The notes under the pieces: generated by a model
Told to the model about the DNA's origin: nothing
Database searches by the model: none
The model's input: the letters and a program-made list of their open reading frames with translations, nothing else
Assembly: GCF_000525855.1 (NCBI RefSeq)
Contig: NZ_AODE01000018.1
Location: 29,580 to 93,579 of the forward strand
Length of the DNA stretch: 64,000 nt
Source: Listeria cornellensis FSL F6-0969
GTDB taxonomy: Bacteria > Bacillota > Bacilli > Lactobacillales > Listeriaceae
Direction of reading: 5' to 3'
Program-made: the position numbers and the translations under genes
Part shown: positions 1 through 9,440 of the stretch, one piece after another
How the letters are laid out: each line of letters begins with the position of its first letter
How positions within the stretch are numbered: the stretch's first letter is position 1

Positions 1-1
1 T

Positions 2-151
2 GAACATGCAGCGGAATGTGTGAAGGGTGACCCTGCTGTGTTTGATACGAGTCGTAAACCGTGGATAGTTCCTGATAATGCAACACCTGAGAAGGTTCAA
101 GAAGTCATACAACGTTGTCCGAGTGGTGCTCTGAAGTATCAAGTGAAATAG
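2..151 (+). CDS. YjdI-like divergent 4Fe-4S mono-cluster protein, C-terminal part
   Basis: The 5' end lies outside the window; 49 codons are visible. The remaining sequence shows a conserved Cys in AAECVKGDPAVFD and a second in RCPSGALKY, the pattern of the divergent 4Fe-4S mono-cluster (Fer4_19, YjdI) family. The stop TAG overlaps the AGGAGG ribosome site of the following GNAT gene, so the two are cotranscribed, as yjdI-yjdJ are in enterobacteria. The function of the pair is not established. The family call rests on motif recall. Confidence 0.75.
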   Translation, partial: EHAAECVKGDPAVFDTSRKPWIVPDNATPEKVQEVIQRCPSGALKYQVK

Positions 152-163
152 GAGGTTATGATG

Positions 164-440
164 ATGGAATTTGTGAAAGGTGAAAATCGTTTTTTTTAAG
201 GAAGATGCGGACGGAAAATTGATTGCGGAAGTAACGTGGGTTCCTAGTGGGGATTCGCTTGTTATTTTGGATCACACTTTCGTTGATGAGAGTCTTCGTG
301 GTCAAGGGATTGCGTCGAAGCTAGTGGAGAAAGTGGCAGAAACAATGCGCGCGGAAGGTAAGAAAATTACGCCGACATGCCCATTTGCGAAAGCTGAGTT
401 TGAGCGTAAGCCTGAAAAATATGATGATGTGAAAGCATAA
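164..440 (+). pseudogene. YjdJ-like GNAT N-acetyltransferase, frameshifted at T8
   Basis: A short GNAT-fold protein of about 92 residues with the acetyl-CoA loop region RGQGIASKLVEKV. The AGGAGG at 150-155 fits ATG 164, giving MEFVKGENRFF and then a stop at 197-199. Removing one T from the eight-T tract at 190-197 joins it to KEDADGKLIAEVTW, the normal continuation of the family. As read, only a GTG-started remainder from 180 is open. The break is probably a base-calling artefact. It follows the YjdI-like gene in one operon and ends in a terminator at 446-477. Confidence 0.8.
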
Positions 441-445
441 AATGT

Positions 446-477
446 GAAACCCGGTTGCAAATCTGCACGGGTTTTTC
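446..477 (+). terminator. Rho-independent terminator after the GNAT gene
   Basis: The stem pairs GAAACCCG with CGGGTTTTTC around a 14-nt loop and ends in five T. It is directly followed by the palindrome TATTTCCCGGGAAATAT at 481-497, discussed in the findings. Confidence 0.7.
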
Positions 478-560
478 ATTATTTCCCGGGAAATATTAAT
501 CATTCTGCTACCAATTTAAAAGAATATACTTTAAAATGAAGAAGAATATATTTTACCTAA

Positions 561-2012
<1,452 letters not shown>

Positions 2013-2019
2013 TTTGAAA

Positions 2020-2069
2020 AGAGCCGTTTTCCATGTTAGCTTGTGCTAGGGTGGAAAACGGTTCTTTTT
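2020..2069 (+). terminator. Rho-independent terminator after GH1 gene
   Basis: The arms AGAGCCGTTTTCCA and TGGAAAACGGTTCT are complementary (one G-U pair) and followed by TTTTT. Confidence 0.85.
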
Positions 2070-2151
2070 GACATATAGAGTTGGAAATCTAAATTGATTC
2101 GACACATAATGTGTGGTATTGTTTGATTATACGAAAAAGGAGTTGTTTGGA

Positions 2152-2535
2152 ATGGTTAAAAATTTGAAGTATTGTATCGTTGCAGTTGTGTTTTCTATGG
2201 GTATACTTGTCCCGCTGACAGCTTATGCGGCTGTTAATAATGTATCGTATGATTTTAAGCATATGGTCGCAGTTAACGGTAAGATGAATGCGACAAAAGG
2301 GACCTTATCAGGAAGTGTGAGTGTGAGTAATTGGGGTAAAGATAGTTCGTTTAGTGTGAAATTATTTGAACATCGAGTAATTTTAAATGATATCTACAAA
2401 GGTGGAACTTATTTTTCTCCAACAGGGAATAAAAAGTTTTCGTATTCTGTAACTAAAGGCAAATCTTATTGTGCAGAGTTTTGGAAGAATCAAAATGGTA
2501 AATATATTAGTGGAAAAGCTAGTTTTAGCTACTGA
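2152..2535 (+). CDS. Small exported protein of unknown function
   Basis: A 127-residue protein with a clear signal peptide: KNLK at the N-terminus, a hydrophobic run YCIVAVVFSMGILVPLTAYA, and a likely cleavage after AYA. The mature part is about 100 residues, rich in Ser, Lys and Gly, with one Cys (KSYCAEFW), and looks like a beta-rich extracellular domain. ATG 2152 follows AAGGAG at 2136-2141; the longer ATG 2113 has no such site. It lies 5 bases before the VanZ-like gene and may share its transcript. I do not recognise a family. Confidence 0.7.
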   Translation: MVKNLKYCIVAVVFSMGILVPLTAYAAVNNVSYDFKHMVAVNGKMNATKGTLSGSVSVSNWGKDSSFSVKLFEHRVILNDIYKGGTYFSPTGNKKFSYSVTKGKSYCAEFWKNQNGKYISGKASFSY

Positions 2536-2540
2536 AGCTT

Positions 2541-3133
2541 ATGTTGAAATTTATTTTTCCATTGTTAATTATGATTGTTACATTCATCTGTACTCTAATT
2601 ATTTACAAGAAGACAGTAAATAAAAAAAACAAATCGGGAACTTATGATGATTTCATTTTTTGCACTTTATATTATGACAGCTATTTGTCTCGTTATTTTT
2701 CCGTTACCGGTACAAAAAGAATATATATTGGATATGATTAAATATAAGCAGGGCGTGTCTAATAATATGATTCCATTTAGGACGTGGATTGACGCAATGG
2801 GTGATATAGATTATGTTGGTGTACTGGGTGCTTTTTATCAACCAGTGGCGAACATAGCTTTATTTTTCCCGTTTGGATTTTATCTGCCAATTATTCTGCC
2901 AGGATTCGGATTTAAAAAAAATTATCTTTATTTCATTTTTGTTTTCCTTGACTATCGAGTTAACTCAAGAGGCTATCAATTTAATTTTGGGCTTTAACTA
3001 CCGCTCATTTGATGTGGATGATCTTATTTGTAACACATTTGGGGCGTTGCTTGGCTATGTATTATTCAAGTATATCGCCAAGTTTGTCACGTTTCTTAAG
3101 GCGAGGGAACAAAGAGATATTGATGCTCTTTAA
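2541..3133 (+). pseudogene. VanZ-family membrane protein, broken at two A8 tracts
   Basis: Three overlapping frames together form one VanZ-like protein with four or five membrane segments. Frame 1 ends in a Lys-rich cytoplasmic loop at A8 2622-2629. Frame 2 carries MISFFALYIMTAICLVIFPLP and NIALFFPFGFYLP, up to A8 2914-2921. Frame 3 carries the diagnostic SLTIELTQ and FDVDDLICNTFGALLGY, typical of VanZ. Dropping one A from each tract gives a continuous protein of about 197 residues. VanZ proteins give low-level teicoplanin or lipopeptide tolerance in some species; the role here is unknown. Confidence 0.8.
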
Positions 3134-3173
3134 AACTATGAATTGCGGTGTATTACTTCGGTTTGCACTTGAG

Positions 3174-3201
3174 GAAGCTGGATGCGTCTGGCTTCTTTTT
3201 T
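3174..3201 (+). terminator. Terminator downstream of the VanZ-like gene
   Basis: GAAGCTGGA pairs with TCTGGCTTC (with G-U pairs) around TGCG, followed by T6. Weak to moderate. Confidence 0.5.
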
Positions 3202-3274
3202 ATTTGTCTAAAAGTCTGATTTCAAAAAAAGCCCAATTTTATTTTTGTTAGAATTTAAACAAATCGGACAGTCG

Positions 3275-3288
3275 TGAAAGCGTTGACA
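3275..3288 (+). promoter_or_regulatory. cre site (CcpA operator), full match
   Basis: TGAAAGCGTTGACA matches all 14 positions of the Bacillus cre consensus TGWAANCGNTNWCA. It also contains a TTGACA that could act as -35. It lies 162 bases ahead of the chitinase start, in the 310-bp gene-free stretch 3134-3450. Confidence 0.75.
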
Positions 3289-3307
3289 AGACCATCAAAT
3301 CTACCAA

Positions 3308-3323
3308 ATTGGTATAGACCCCT
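3308..3323 (+). promoter_or_regulatory. Putative dre site (NagR/DasR operator)
   Basis: ATTGGTATAGACCCCT closely resembles the B. subtilis NagR (YvoA) dre sites of the ATTGGTATAGAYCACT type. NagR is a GntR/HutC repressor released by GlcN-6-P or GlcNAc-6-P, so placement ahead of a chitinase makes sense. The NagR gene is not in this window. Confidence 0.6.
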
Positions 3324-3419
3324 TATAGTTTGAACCAATTATTTCCGAGGTTTACTCCTAAAGGGCAAGGGTACTTGCTTAGTGTCAGGGATTATGACAA
3401 AATGCAAAAAAACGCTTAT

Positions 3420-3433
3420 TGAAAGCGTAAACA
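3420..3433 (+). promoter_or_regulatory. Second cre-like site, upstream of the chitinase start
   Basis: TGAAAGCGTAAACA matches 13 of 14 cre positions. It overlaps the leader just upstream of the GAGGGGG ribosome site, a position where CcpA can act as a roadblock. Confidence 0.55.
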
Positions 3434-3450
3434 ATGAGGGGGATTTACTA

Positions 3451-4524
3451 ATGGTAGATTGGAAGAACACGAAGAAATGGGTAGCAGGCGGAGTTTTGAC
3501 AGCGGCGGTGGCAGTTGGGGTTTCTTTAACGGGAGGAACACAGGCTCATGCTGCGGTTGATGATGCAACACCAATGCCTAGCATTCAAGGCAAACAGGTT
3601 CTAGTCGGTTATTGGCATAGTTGGAAATCCACAGGAAAAGATGGTTATAAGCAAGGGACTTCGGCTGATATTGCGTTAAAAGATGTAAATGCGGCGTATA
3701 ATGTGGTTCCAGTCTCCTTCATGAAGGGCGATGGCGTCAATCGGATTCCGACGTTCAAGCCAGTTGGGTTAACGGATAGCGAGTTCCGCGCACAAGTTGG
3801 AGCTTTAAATAAACAAGGACGCAGCGTGTTGCTTGCGCTTGGTGGTGCGGATGGACATGTGCAACTGCAAACTGGTGACGAGCAAGCGTTTGCTAATGAA
3901 ATTATTCGCCAAGTAGAAACATATGGTTTTGATGGATTAGATATTGATTTGGAGCAAACCGCGATTACGGCTGGAAACAACCAAACGGTGATTCCTGCGG
4001 CGCTTAAAATTGTGAAAAATCACTATGCCGCAGAAGGTAAGAACTTTCTGATTACGATGGCTCCAGAATTCCCATATTTGAAACCGGGTGCTGCGTATCA
4101 AAGCTATATTACGTCGCTAAGTGGTTACTATGACTATATCGCGCCTCAATTTTACAACCAAGGTGGCGATGGTGTCTGGGTTGACGAAACGAGCCAATGG
4201 ATTGCGCAAAACAATGATACGCTGAAAAAAGAGTTCATTTATTACATGGCGGATTCGTTAATTCATGGTACGCGTGGTTATCTACAAATTCCGGCTGACA
4301 AGCTAGTTATTGGTTTACCGACGAATAACGATGCAGCGGCAACCGGTTATGTGGTTAATCCGCAAAACGTTTTCGATGCCTTTAATATGTTGAAAAATGC
4401 GGGAACTCCGCTTAAAGGGATCATGACTTGGTCCGCGAACTGGGATGCTGGTAAGAGCAGTGCAGGCGTTTCGTATAATAATGCGTTTGCCAACACGTAT
4501 GGTCCTTTTCTAGGTACTAAGTAA
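3451..4524 (+). CDS. Secreted GH18 chitinase (ChiA-like)
   Basis: A secreted endo-chitinase of 357 residues. A signal peptide (WVAGGVLTAAVAVGVSLTGG, cleavage near AHA-AVD) precedes a single GH18 barrel with VLVGYWHSW at strand 1 and the catalytic DGLDIDLE (DxxDxDxE, Glu as proton donor) near residue 169. APQFYNQ and IMTWSANWD complete the substrate pocket. No carbohydrate-binding module is attached, as in Listeria ChiA. ATG 3451 follows GAGGGGG at 3436; the longer ATG 3382 lacks an RBS. Two cre sites and a dre-like operator suggest glucose repression plus induction by GlcNAc derivatives. Confidence 0.93.
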   Translation: MVDWKNTKKWVAGGVLTAAVAVGVSLTGGTQAHAAVDDATPMPSIQGKQVLVGYWHSWKSTGKDGYKQGTSADIALKDVNAAYNVVPVSFMKGDGVNRIPTFKPVGLTDSEFRAQVGALNKQGRSVLLALGGADGHVQLQTGDEQAFANEIIRQVETYGFDGLDIDLEQTAITAGNNQTVIPAALKIVKNHYAAEGKNFLITMAPEFPYLKPGAAYQSYITSLSGYYDYIAPQFYNQGGDGVWVDETSQWIAQNNDTLKKEFIYYMADSLIHGTRGYLQIPADKLVIGLPTNNDAAATGYVVNPQNVFDAFNMLKNAGTPLKGIMTWSANWDAGKSSAGVSYNNAFANTYGPFLGTK

Positions 4525-4531
4525 TTAAAAC

Positions 4532-4565
4532 AAGCTGAGTAGTCTTTTGATTACTTGGCTTTTTC
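4532..4565 (+). terminator. Terminator after the chitinase
   Basis: AAGCTGAGTAGTC pairs with GATTACTTGGCTT (several G-U pairs), followed by TTTTT. Confidence 0.65.
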
Positions 4566-4672
4566 TGTTTTCGAGCAAAAATTGTTTGGCTTAAAAGTAG
4601 ATTTAACGGTGATTCTTAGGGTATAGTAGTAAAGCAAAGGTTTTGCAATACTATCAGGGGAGGAATGGAATC

Positions 4673-5198
4673 ATGCGTAAATTTTATTTGTATTTTATTT
4701 TAGTAATGGGACTTGTAATGATTGGGCTGGGACTTTGGTTTGTATTTAATCCAAGTACGTCGCTTGCGGCTTTCACATTCGTAATTGGAATTGTATTATT
4801 ACTAAACGGTCTGAACGAGATTATTTCTTATTTCAAAGGTCGGAAGGTTTTAAAAAATCTCGAACTGGATCCTTTTGGATGGGGCGTTATCGTTCTTAGC
4901 AGGTTTAATTATTCTGATTAACAATAATATTGGTGAAAAGTTCATCGTGCTTATTTTCGTTATTTGGGTACTTGCTTCGGCAATTCTGAATATCATTATG
5001 GCATTCTCGGTGAAAGGCTCAAAAGGCTGGATTTTCATCATGGTTATCGGTATTATCGGTGCTTTAATTGCAATTATCTCGTTGTTTAGCTCAGCGATTG
5101 TTGCAGTAACAGTGGCTTTGATACTCGGCGCGTTCTTTATTTTCCAAGGAATTGCGTGTTTGTTACTGTTTAACGGAATTAGAAAACAAATGAAATAG
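4673..5198 (+). pseudogene. HdeD/DUF308 family membrane protein, frameshifted
   Basis: Two frames form a six-helix HdeD-type (DUF308) membrane protein of about 174 residues. The first half holds LYFILVMGLVMIGLGLWFVF and FVIGIVLLLNGLNEII. The second, in the next frame, holds WILLDGALSFLAGLIIL and further helices up to IACLLLFNGI. Removing one A from AAAAAA at 4852-4857 joins KVLK to ISNWILLDG, the usual central motif. HdeD-like proteins are linked to envelope or acid stress; the function in Firmicutes is not defined. A terminator follows at 5202. Confidence 0.75.
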
Positions 5199-5201
5199 TG
5201 G

Positions 5202-5239
5202 AAAAACTCCTTGTGGACGCGTTCATGGGGAGTTTTTTT
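5202..5239 (+). terminator. Terminator after the HdeD-like gene
   Basis: AAAAACTCC and GGAGTTTTTTT flank a 17-nt loop. Confidence 0.7.
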
Positions 5240-5353
5240 GCGTGGATTGAAAATTTTTTGGGTGTGTGTTAGAATGAAGTAGAAAAGGAAGCCATGCGCT
5301 AACATGACTTCCAAGTGTAGAGCCGTTGAAAAGACGATGGCTAAAAAATTGTG

Positions 5354-5396
5354 TATAATAGCCATCTATCTCCTCGCCAAAAAGTGAGTTAGATGG
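5354..5396 (+). ncRNA. Candidate antitoxin RNA start (opposing the toxin 3' end) and toxin hairpin
   Basis: A perfect -10 TATAAT at 5354-5359 points rightward, so its transcript would start near 5366 and run antisense into the 3' end of the holin-like toxin mRNA, the layout of txpA/ratA. The hairpin CCATCTATCTC / GAGTTAGATGG (5362-5396) directly after the toxin stop may end the toxin mRNA. No convincing -35 at 17 bp was found, so the antitoxin is inferred from geometry only. Confidence 0.4.
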
Positions 5397-5546
5397 TTAT
5401 TTTTTGTCTTTATTCATTGCTGTGATGAGGACAAGTATGAACCCCAAGAATGATATGATGAACATACCAAATTGGAGCGCAACTGTCATCGCTTCAGCAA
5501 CAGACATTAGGCGTTTCCTTTCTGCAGATTTAGTACCTATTTCCAT
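5397..5546 (-). CDS. Holin-like small membrane toxin (type I TA family)
   Basis: A 49-residue peptide. After a basic start (MEIGTKSAERKR) comes MSVAEAMTVALQFGMFIIS, a single hydrophobic helix FIISFLGFILVLITAM, and a charged tail NKDKK. This is the signature of the small putative holin-like toxin family, relatives of TxpA/BsrG-type type I toxins that act at the membrane and are silenced by an antisense RNA. An extended -10 (TGATATACT) on the minus strand at 5604-5612 gives a leader of about 50 nt. Translation could also start at the inner ATG (residue 14). It overlaps a longer shadow frame on the plus strand. Confidence 0.8.
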   Translation of the reverse strand: MEIGTKSAERKRLMSVAEAMTVALQFGMFIISFLGFILVLITAMNKDKK

Positions 5547-5603
5547 AAGCACCACCACCCTTCGATTAGGTCGGCCACCATCTTTTCACTTCTCTACAAG
5601 GCT

Positions 5604-5612
5604 AGTATATCA
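5604..5612 (-). promoter_or_regulatory. Extended -10 promoter of the holin-like toxin
   Basis: On the minus strand the bases read TGATATACT, an extended -10 (TGn-TATACT). It lies about 58 bases ahead of the toxin ATG. Confidence 0.5.
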
Positions 5613-5728
5613 GAAATATCGTAGCAGTGCCGTGCGATTTATTCCATGTTTCAGTGGATGCATGGTTTGCTTCTTTTTGGTGTGTCATGATATTATCAGG
5701 GTGAACAGGAATGAGGTGAGCTCAGCGG

Positions 5729-6142
5729 ATGAAACGGTTTTTGATGATTGGCGTTGCGGGAATGGCAGGAGCGCTGTGTCGGTATTTTGTTGGAATGGGA
5801 ATCGGTGTTTTCTGGGGGGCTGACTTTCCGCTTGGGACGTTGATTGTGAATTTGAGTGGGTGTTTGGTGCTTGGGTTTTTCACGACGTATTTGTTTCGGT
5901 TGACGATTTTGAATACGGATTTGGTGATTGCGATTGGAACGGGCTTTTTAGGGGCATATACGACTTTTTCGACGTTTAGCTTGGAAACGGTACGGCTTTT
6001 TGAGTCGGGAGAAGCGATATTGGCGGTTACATATTTAGGACTTAGTTTTTTAGGCGGGAACTTGTTGGCTTGGCTTGGTTTTACGCTTGGTGAACGGCGA
6101 TTCGTGCGCAAAAGAGAAGCGGTCAAGGAGGGCGATTTGTGA
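5729..6142 (+). CDS. crcB: CrcB/FluC fluoride channel subunit 1
   Basis: A four-helix Fluc protein of 137 residues that exports fluoride as an antiparallel dimer. Seen: GxxGALCRYFVG in helix 1, the conserved GTLIVNLSGCLVLGFFTT (pore Asn) and GFLGAYTTFSTFSLE, the Phe-box and central Na+ site segment. Its stop overlaps the next start (TGATG), so the pair probably forms a heterodimeric channel, as in other Firmicutes. I looked for a fluoride riboswitch upstream (5620-5728) and did not find one. Confidence 0.93.
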   Translation: MKRFLMIGVAGMAGALCRYFVGMGIGVFWGADFPLGTLIVNLSGCLVLGFFTTYLFRLTILNTDLVIAIGTGFLGAYTTFSTFSLETVRLFESGEAILAVTYLGLSFLGGNLLAWLGFTLGERRFVRKREAVKEGDL

Positions 6143-6504
6143 TGTGGCTTGATGTGATTTCCATTGCGATTGGTGCTTTCTTTGGAGCAAATGCTCGGTA
6201 CTGGCTGTCGACTTGGATAAAAAGGCGTGTAAAATGGGACTTTCCGATTGCGACGTTGATTATTAATTTGTCGGGTGCGTTTGTGCTGGGATTTGTCGTG
6301 CAGTTGCAGCTGTCGTTTGATTGGAATTTGCTGCTCACGACGGGATTTTTAGGAGCGTTTACGACTTTTTCAACGTTTAAATTAGAAAGTGTGCAGTTAT
6401 CGGCGGAACGAAAGTGGGAAAAAGTGATTTTGTATCAAGTGGTGACGTATTCGGTGGGTTTGGCGCTGGTCATTGCGGGGATGTTTTTAGGATCGATATT
6501 ATAA
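6142..6504 (+). CDS. crcB: CrcB/FluC fluoride channel subunit 2
   Basis: A 120-residue paralogue of the preceding gene with the same landmarks: GAFFGANARYWLS, FPIATLIINLSGAFVLGF and TGFLGAFTTFSTFKLE. It starts at ATG 6142 inside the stop of subunit 1, which implies translational coupling. Tandem crcB genes in Gram-positives generally encode the two halves of one channel. A hairpin at 6512-6540 closes the operon. Confidence 0.93.
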   Translation: MWLDVISIAIGAFFGANARYWLSTWIKRRVKWDFPIATLIINLSGAFVLGFVVQLQLSFDWNLLLTTGFLGAFTTFSTFKLESVQLSAERKWEKVILYQVVTYSVGLALVIAGMFLGSIL

Positions 6505-6511
6505 CAAAGAA

Positions 6512-6540
6512 GTGTGCGCTGTTCGTCATCTAGCGCACAC
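6512..6540. terminator. Hairpin after the crcB pair
   Basis: A perfect 9-bp stem GTGTGCGCT / AGCGCACAC with no T-tract on either side. Two more hairpins follow, ACTAGGTATCC / GGTGCCTAGT (with T5, 6658-6690) and GTTTGCCC / GGGCAAAC (6691-6711), the latter 10 bases before the group IIC intron. Group IIC introns insert just after terminator-like hairpins. Confidence 0.6.
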
Positions 6541-6721
6541 TATTGTGCATCCTAAAATACTCACAAGAACCTGTCCAGTGCTAAGTCGATAAACTACAGG
6601 GCCTAGCCCACCTAAATTCATCTTGATGCGATGATTAGTATAGAGGAGAATAGGCGCGAAACTAGGTATCCTAAGTGGTGCCTAGTTTTTGTTTGCCCAG
6701 CATGGGCAAACTCTAACGGGT

Positions 6722-8538
6722 GTGCGACCGAGTAGTGGTAAGCACCTAGCCAACAGCAAGGGTGTCCATGGCAACGTGGAATCTGAAGGAAGCTCAAGGC
6801 AAATCTCTGGTCCGACGAACAGAAATCACATAGAAGGCGCCATGCAAGGATAAGGTTGCAAAAGAAGCCGAAGTCCAATAACTACTAGGAAAATTGTATG
6901 GTGTAAATGTGGCGGATAGATGGAGAGAAAGAGTTTGCATCTTAACTGGGGAGGTCTCACGACTCTGTCCCAAAAGCTTATAGCGATATAAGTCTGGATT
7001 GTGAGAAGTCAGCAGAAACCATAGTAGTGAAGACGTCTTCCGAAAGGAAGAAAGAGCGAAGGGTGGAACAATTTTATCGTTAGGATATTCGCTATTGGAA
7101 ACTAGAAAAGACCACTGGCAGAAGATGCAGGAAAGTGGATACTAATTTCACGAGAAAGGGAAGGAATAACAGACATGTATGAACAAACATTGCTTTCGCA
7201 AATAGTAAATCCAGATAATCTAAATCGGGCTTATAAACAAGTCATGAAAAACAAAGGAGCCGCAGGTGTAGATAATATGCCTATTACCGCACTAAAAGCA
7301 CATTTAAGCCTCCATAAGGAAAGACTTATTCATCAGATACAGCAAAGAGAATACAAGCCACAGCCAGTCAAACGTGTGGAGATTCCCAAAGCGAATGGTG
7401 GTGTACGATTGTTGGGGATACCTACGGTCACAGACCGCTTTATCCAGCAAGCGATTGCGCAAGTTCTGACACCTATCTTCGATAAGCAGTTTCATGAAAA
7501 TAGTTACGGATTTCGTCCCGAGCGTTATGCAGAAATGGCTATCCTCCAATCACTGGAGAACATGAATGATGGGTATGAATGGCTAGTTGACATCGATTTA
7601 GAGCGTTTCTTTGATACCGTACATCATGACAGACTCATGAACATTGTCGCGAGAACGGTCAAAGATGGGGATGTTATATCACTTGTGAGAAAGTTCCTAG
7701 TAAGTGGCGTCATGATACAGGATGAGTACCAAGAAACGATTATTGGCACTCCACAAGGAGGAAATCTATCTCCGCTACTTAGCAATGTAATGTTGAATGA
7801 GCTAGACAAAGAACTAGCAAGTCGAGATTTACGTTTTGTAAGATATGCGGATGATTGCCTTATTTTTGTGAAAAGCGATATGGCGGCTCGACGCGTCATG
7901 CGCTCGGTAAGTCAATTTATCGAAGAAAAATTAGGTCTTATCGTCAACGTGACAAAGAGTAAAGTCAGAAGGCCAGAAGATGAAGAAACGAAGTTTCTAG
8001 GTTTCGGATTTTATTATGACTGGAATGACCGACTATACAAAGCGAGACCACACCAGACATCCTTACAAGAACTGAAATTTAAACTGAAACGTCTTACTAG
8101 GAGAGCTTGGGGAGTATCTACCAAATATCGAGTAGAGAGAATTAATTCTCTTCTTCGTGGCTGGGTGAACTATTTCAGAATCGGAAAGATGCAGAAACGT
8201 TTAAAACAGTTAGATGCGAATATACGCGTGCGTTTAAGAATATGTATCTGGAAACAGTGGAAGACACCTAGGAACAGGCGGAAAAATTTAATGAAGCTTG
8301 GACTGAGTCATTACGAAGCTTACAAATACAGCTACACCAGCAAATCCTACGCTAGAGTGGCTTATTCGTGGATATTAACAACAACAATCACGAATCAACG
8401 ACTCGCTAAATTTGGTTTATTATCCGCAACGGAGCATTATAGCAACATACATGTCTAGTGTAAAATTGAACCGCCGTATACGGATCCGTACGTACGGTGG
8501 TGTGAGAGGTCGGAGCCTAACGGCTCCTCCTACTCGAT
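6722..8538 (+). mobile_element. Group IIC intron (GsI-IIC type), complete
   Basis: The 5' boundary GTGCG is at 6722 and a structured 450-nt RNA precedes the maturase ORF. Domain V reads GAACCGCCGTATACGG then CCGTACGTACGGTGG at 8468-8505, the group IIC form of the catalytic hairpin. Domain VI (GGAGCC / GGCTCC arms, bulged A in CCTCCTACTCGAT) ends near 8538. The encoded protein lacks an endonuclease domain, as in class C, and a hairpin sits just upstream as expected for the target. The exact 5' boundary is inferred from the GTGCG rule. The intron lies between genes, so it interrupts nothing. Confidence 0.88.
7175..8458 (+). CDS. ltrA: Group II intron reverse transcriptase/maturase
   Basis: A 427-residue intron-encoded protein. 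RT blocks are in order: KGAAGVDNM (RT0/1), RRVEIPKANGG-type block 2 (here KRVEIPKANGG), GIPTVTDRFIQQAIAQVLTP (block 2a), YGFRP (block 3), VDIDLERFFDTV (Mg-binding Asp, block 4), GTPQGGNLSPLLSN and the catalytic RYADDCLIF (YADD). A maturase X domain with GWVNYFRIG follows. There is no HNH endonuclease, as in class C. It promotes splicing and mobility of its own intron. AAGGGAAGG precedes the ATG. The frame is intact, so the element may be active. Confidence 0.95.
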   Translation: MYEQTLLSQIVNPDNLNRAYKQVMKNKGAAGVDNMPITALKAHLSLHKERLIHQIQQREYKPQPVKRVEIPKANGGVRLLGIPTVTDRFIQQAIAQVLTPIFDKQFHENSYGFRPERYAEMAILQSLENMNDGYEWLVDIDLERFFDTVHHDRLMNIVARTVKDGDVISLVRKFLVSGVMIQDEYQETIIGTPQGGNLSPLLSNVMLNELDKELASRDLRFVRYADDCLIFVKSDMAARRVMRSVSQFIEEKLGLIVNVTKSKVRRPEDEETKFLGFGFYYDWNDRLYKARPHQTSLQELKFKLKRLTRRAWGVSTKYRVERINSLLRGWVNYFRIGKMQKRLKQLDANIRVRLRICIWKQWKTPRNRRKNLMKLGLSHYEAYKYSYTSKSYARVAYSWILTTTITNQRLAKFGLLSATEHYSNIHV

Positions 8539-8601
8539 TGCTGTTATTAGGGATGGAAGAATAGTTGATAAGCCTTTTTTAATCTATTATAAAGCCAAAT
8601 T

Positions 8602-8802
8602 TTAGCTAGTTTTTCTATACTTCTTTTTATTCTTTAAATAGTCTATTAGCATCATTAATATGAAAGTTAACATACCCGCGCCACTCACTAATAAATAATA
8701 AAAAAATTGGCTAGTAAAGGAAACGTAAGAAAATATTGCGATAAAAAAGATTAACCCCAGAATGAGGAACCAGTTAGATTTCATAAATTTCTTAAGATTC
8801 AT
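8602..8802 (-). CDS. Small two-helix membrane protein
   Basis: A 66-residue protein with two hydrophobic helices (WFLILGLIFFIAIFSYVSF and FFYYLLVSGAGMLTFILMML) and a Lys-rich tail. A good ribosome site (GGAAGGTG) lies 6 bases before the ATG on the minus strand. No family recognised. It lies alone between the intron and a bidirectional terminator. Confidence 0.6.
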   Translation of the reverse strand: MNLKKFMKSNWFLILGLIFFIAIFSYVSFTSQFFYYLLVSGAGMLTFILMMLIDYLKNKKKYRKTS

Positions 8803-8923
8803 AAGATCACCTTCCGTGTTGATATATTTAGAGTATTGCTTTTTAATATATTATCATATCAAATCATAATTTATCATACTTTTGAGGGAACAAAAATAAA
8901 CGTGGGTAGACGATTATACATAG

Positions 8924-8962
8924 AAAAAGGACTCTTAGGCTAGCACGATAGGAGTCCTTTTT
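8924..8962. terminator. Bidirectional terminator
   Basis: AAAAAGGACTC pairs perfectly with GAGTCCTTTTT. Confidence 0.75.
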
Positions 8963-9017
8963 GAGTTGTCTTATGCTCGGGATGAGCACAAATTAGGTAT
9001 ACCAGGTAAGTAAAAAA

Positions 9018-9053
9018 ATAAAAAAAGCCTCGAAAATTAATTCGAGGGCTTTT
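9018..9053 (-). terminator. Terminator of the minus-strand membrane protein gene
   Basis: AAGCCTCGA pairs with TCGAGGGCTT around AAATTAAT. Read on the minus strand the 3' side is a T-rich tract. Confidence 0.7.
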
Positions 9054-9059
9054 CCAATC

Positions 9060-9380
9060 CTATAATTTAGTTTCTGCTTGAACGCTTTTTTGCTTTTTTA
9101 CAGATGGGCTTCCAACAATTAAATTAACAATTGTTAGGAGTAAAATTCCAATGTACATTGGGAAATCAATATTATTTCCAACCAAATTATACTCGTCAAT
9201 AATACCGCCCGATGCAAACATTAACAATGTAGCAATTGCGAGAAAACTTACACTCACCGCAGTAATAAATAAACCAATTGTTTTATTTATCTCAGCCTTC
9301 TTTACCAAACAAAAAATTAATAAGCCACATTGAAAAACGAGTAAGCAAATAAATATAGTATTAAAATCGTTAAAAACCAT
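9060..9380 (-). CDS. Small membrane protein of unknown function
   Basis: A 106-residue protein with three predicted membrane helices (TIFICLLVFQCGLLIFCLV, TIGLFITAVSVSFLAIATLL, YIGILLLTIVNLIVG) and a soluble basic C-terminus. AGAGGTG precedes the ATG on the minus strand. It lies 60 bases downstream of the DUF2599 gene on the same strand and may be cotranscribed. No family recognised. Confidence 0.6.
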   Translation of the reverse strand: MVFNDFNTIFICLLVFQCGLLIFCLVKKAEINKTIGLFITAVSVSFLAIATLLMFASGGIIDEYNLVGNNIDFPMYIGILLLTIVNLIVGSPSVKKQKSVQAETKL

Positions 9381-9440
9381 TTATTATCACACCTCTAATT
9401 TTTATCGTTACGTTATTTTAGCATACTCTGCTTCTCCATC

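Noticed and set aside
5620..5728. Fluoride riboswitch ahead of crcB
   Set aside because: No GGNGATGGNGTTCCYC-type core was found in the leader.
5404..5823. 139-residue plus-strand frame
   Set aside because: It overlaps a well-supported minus-strand holin-like toxin and the crcB start, has no RBS, and its translation looks like an antisense shadow.
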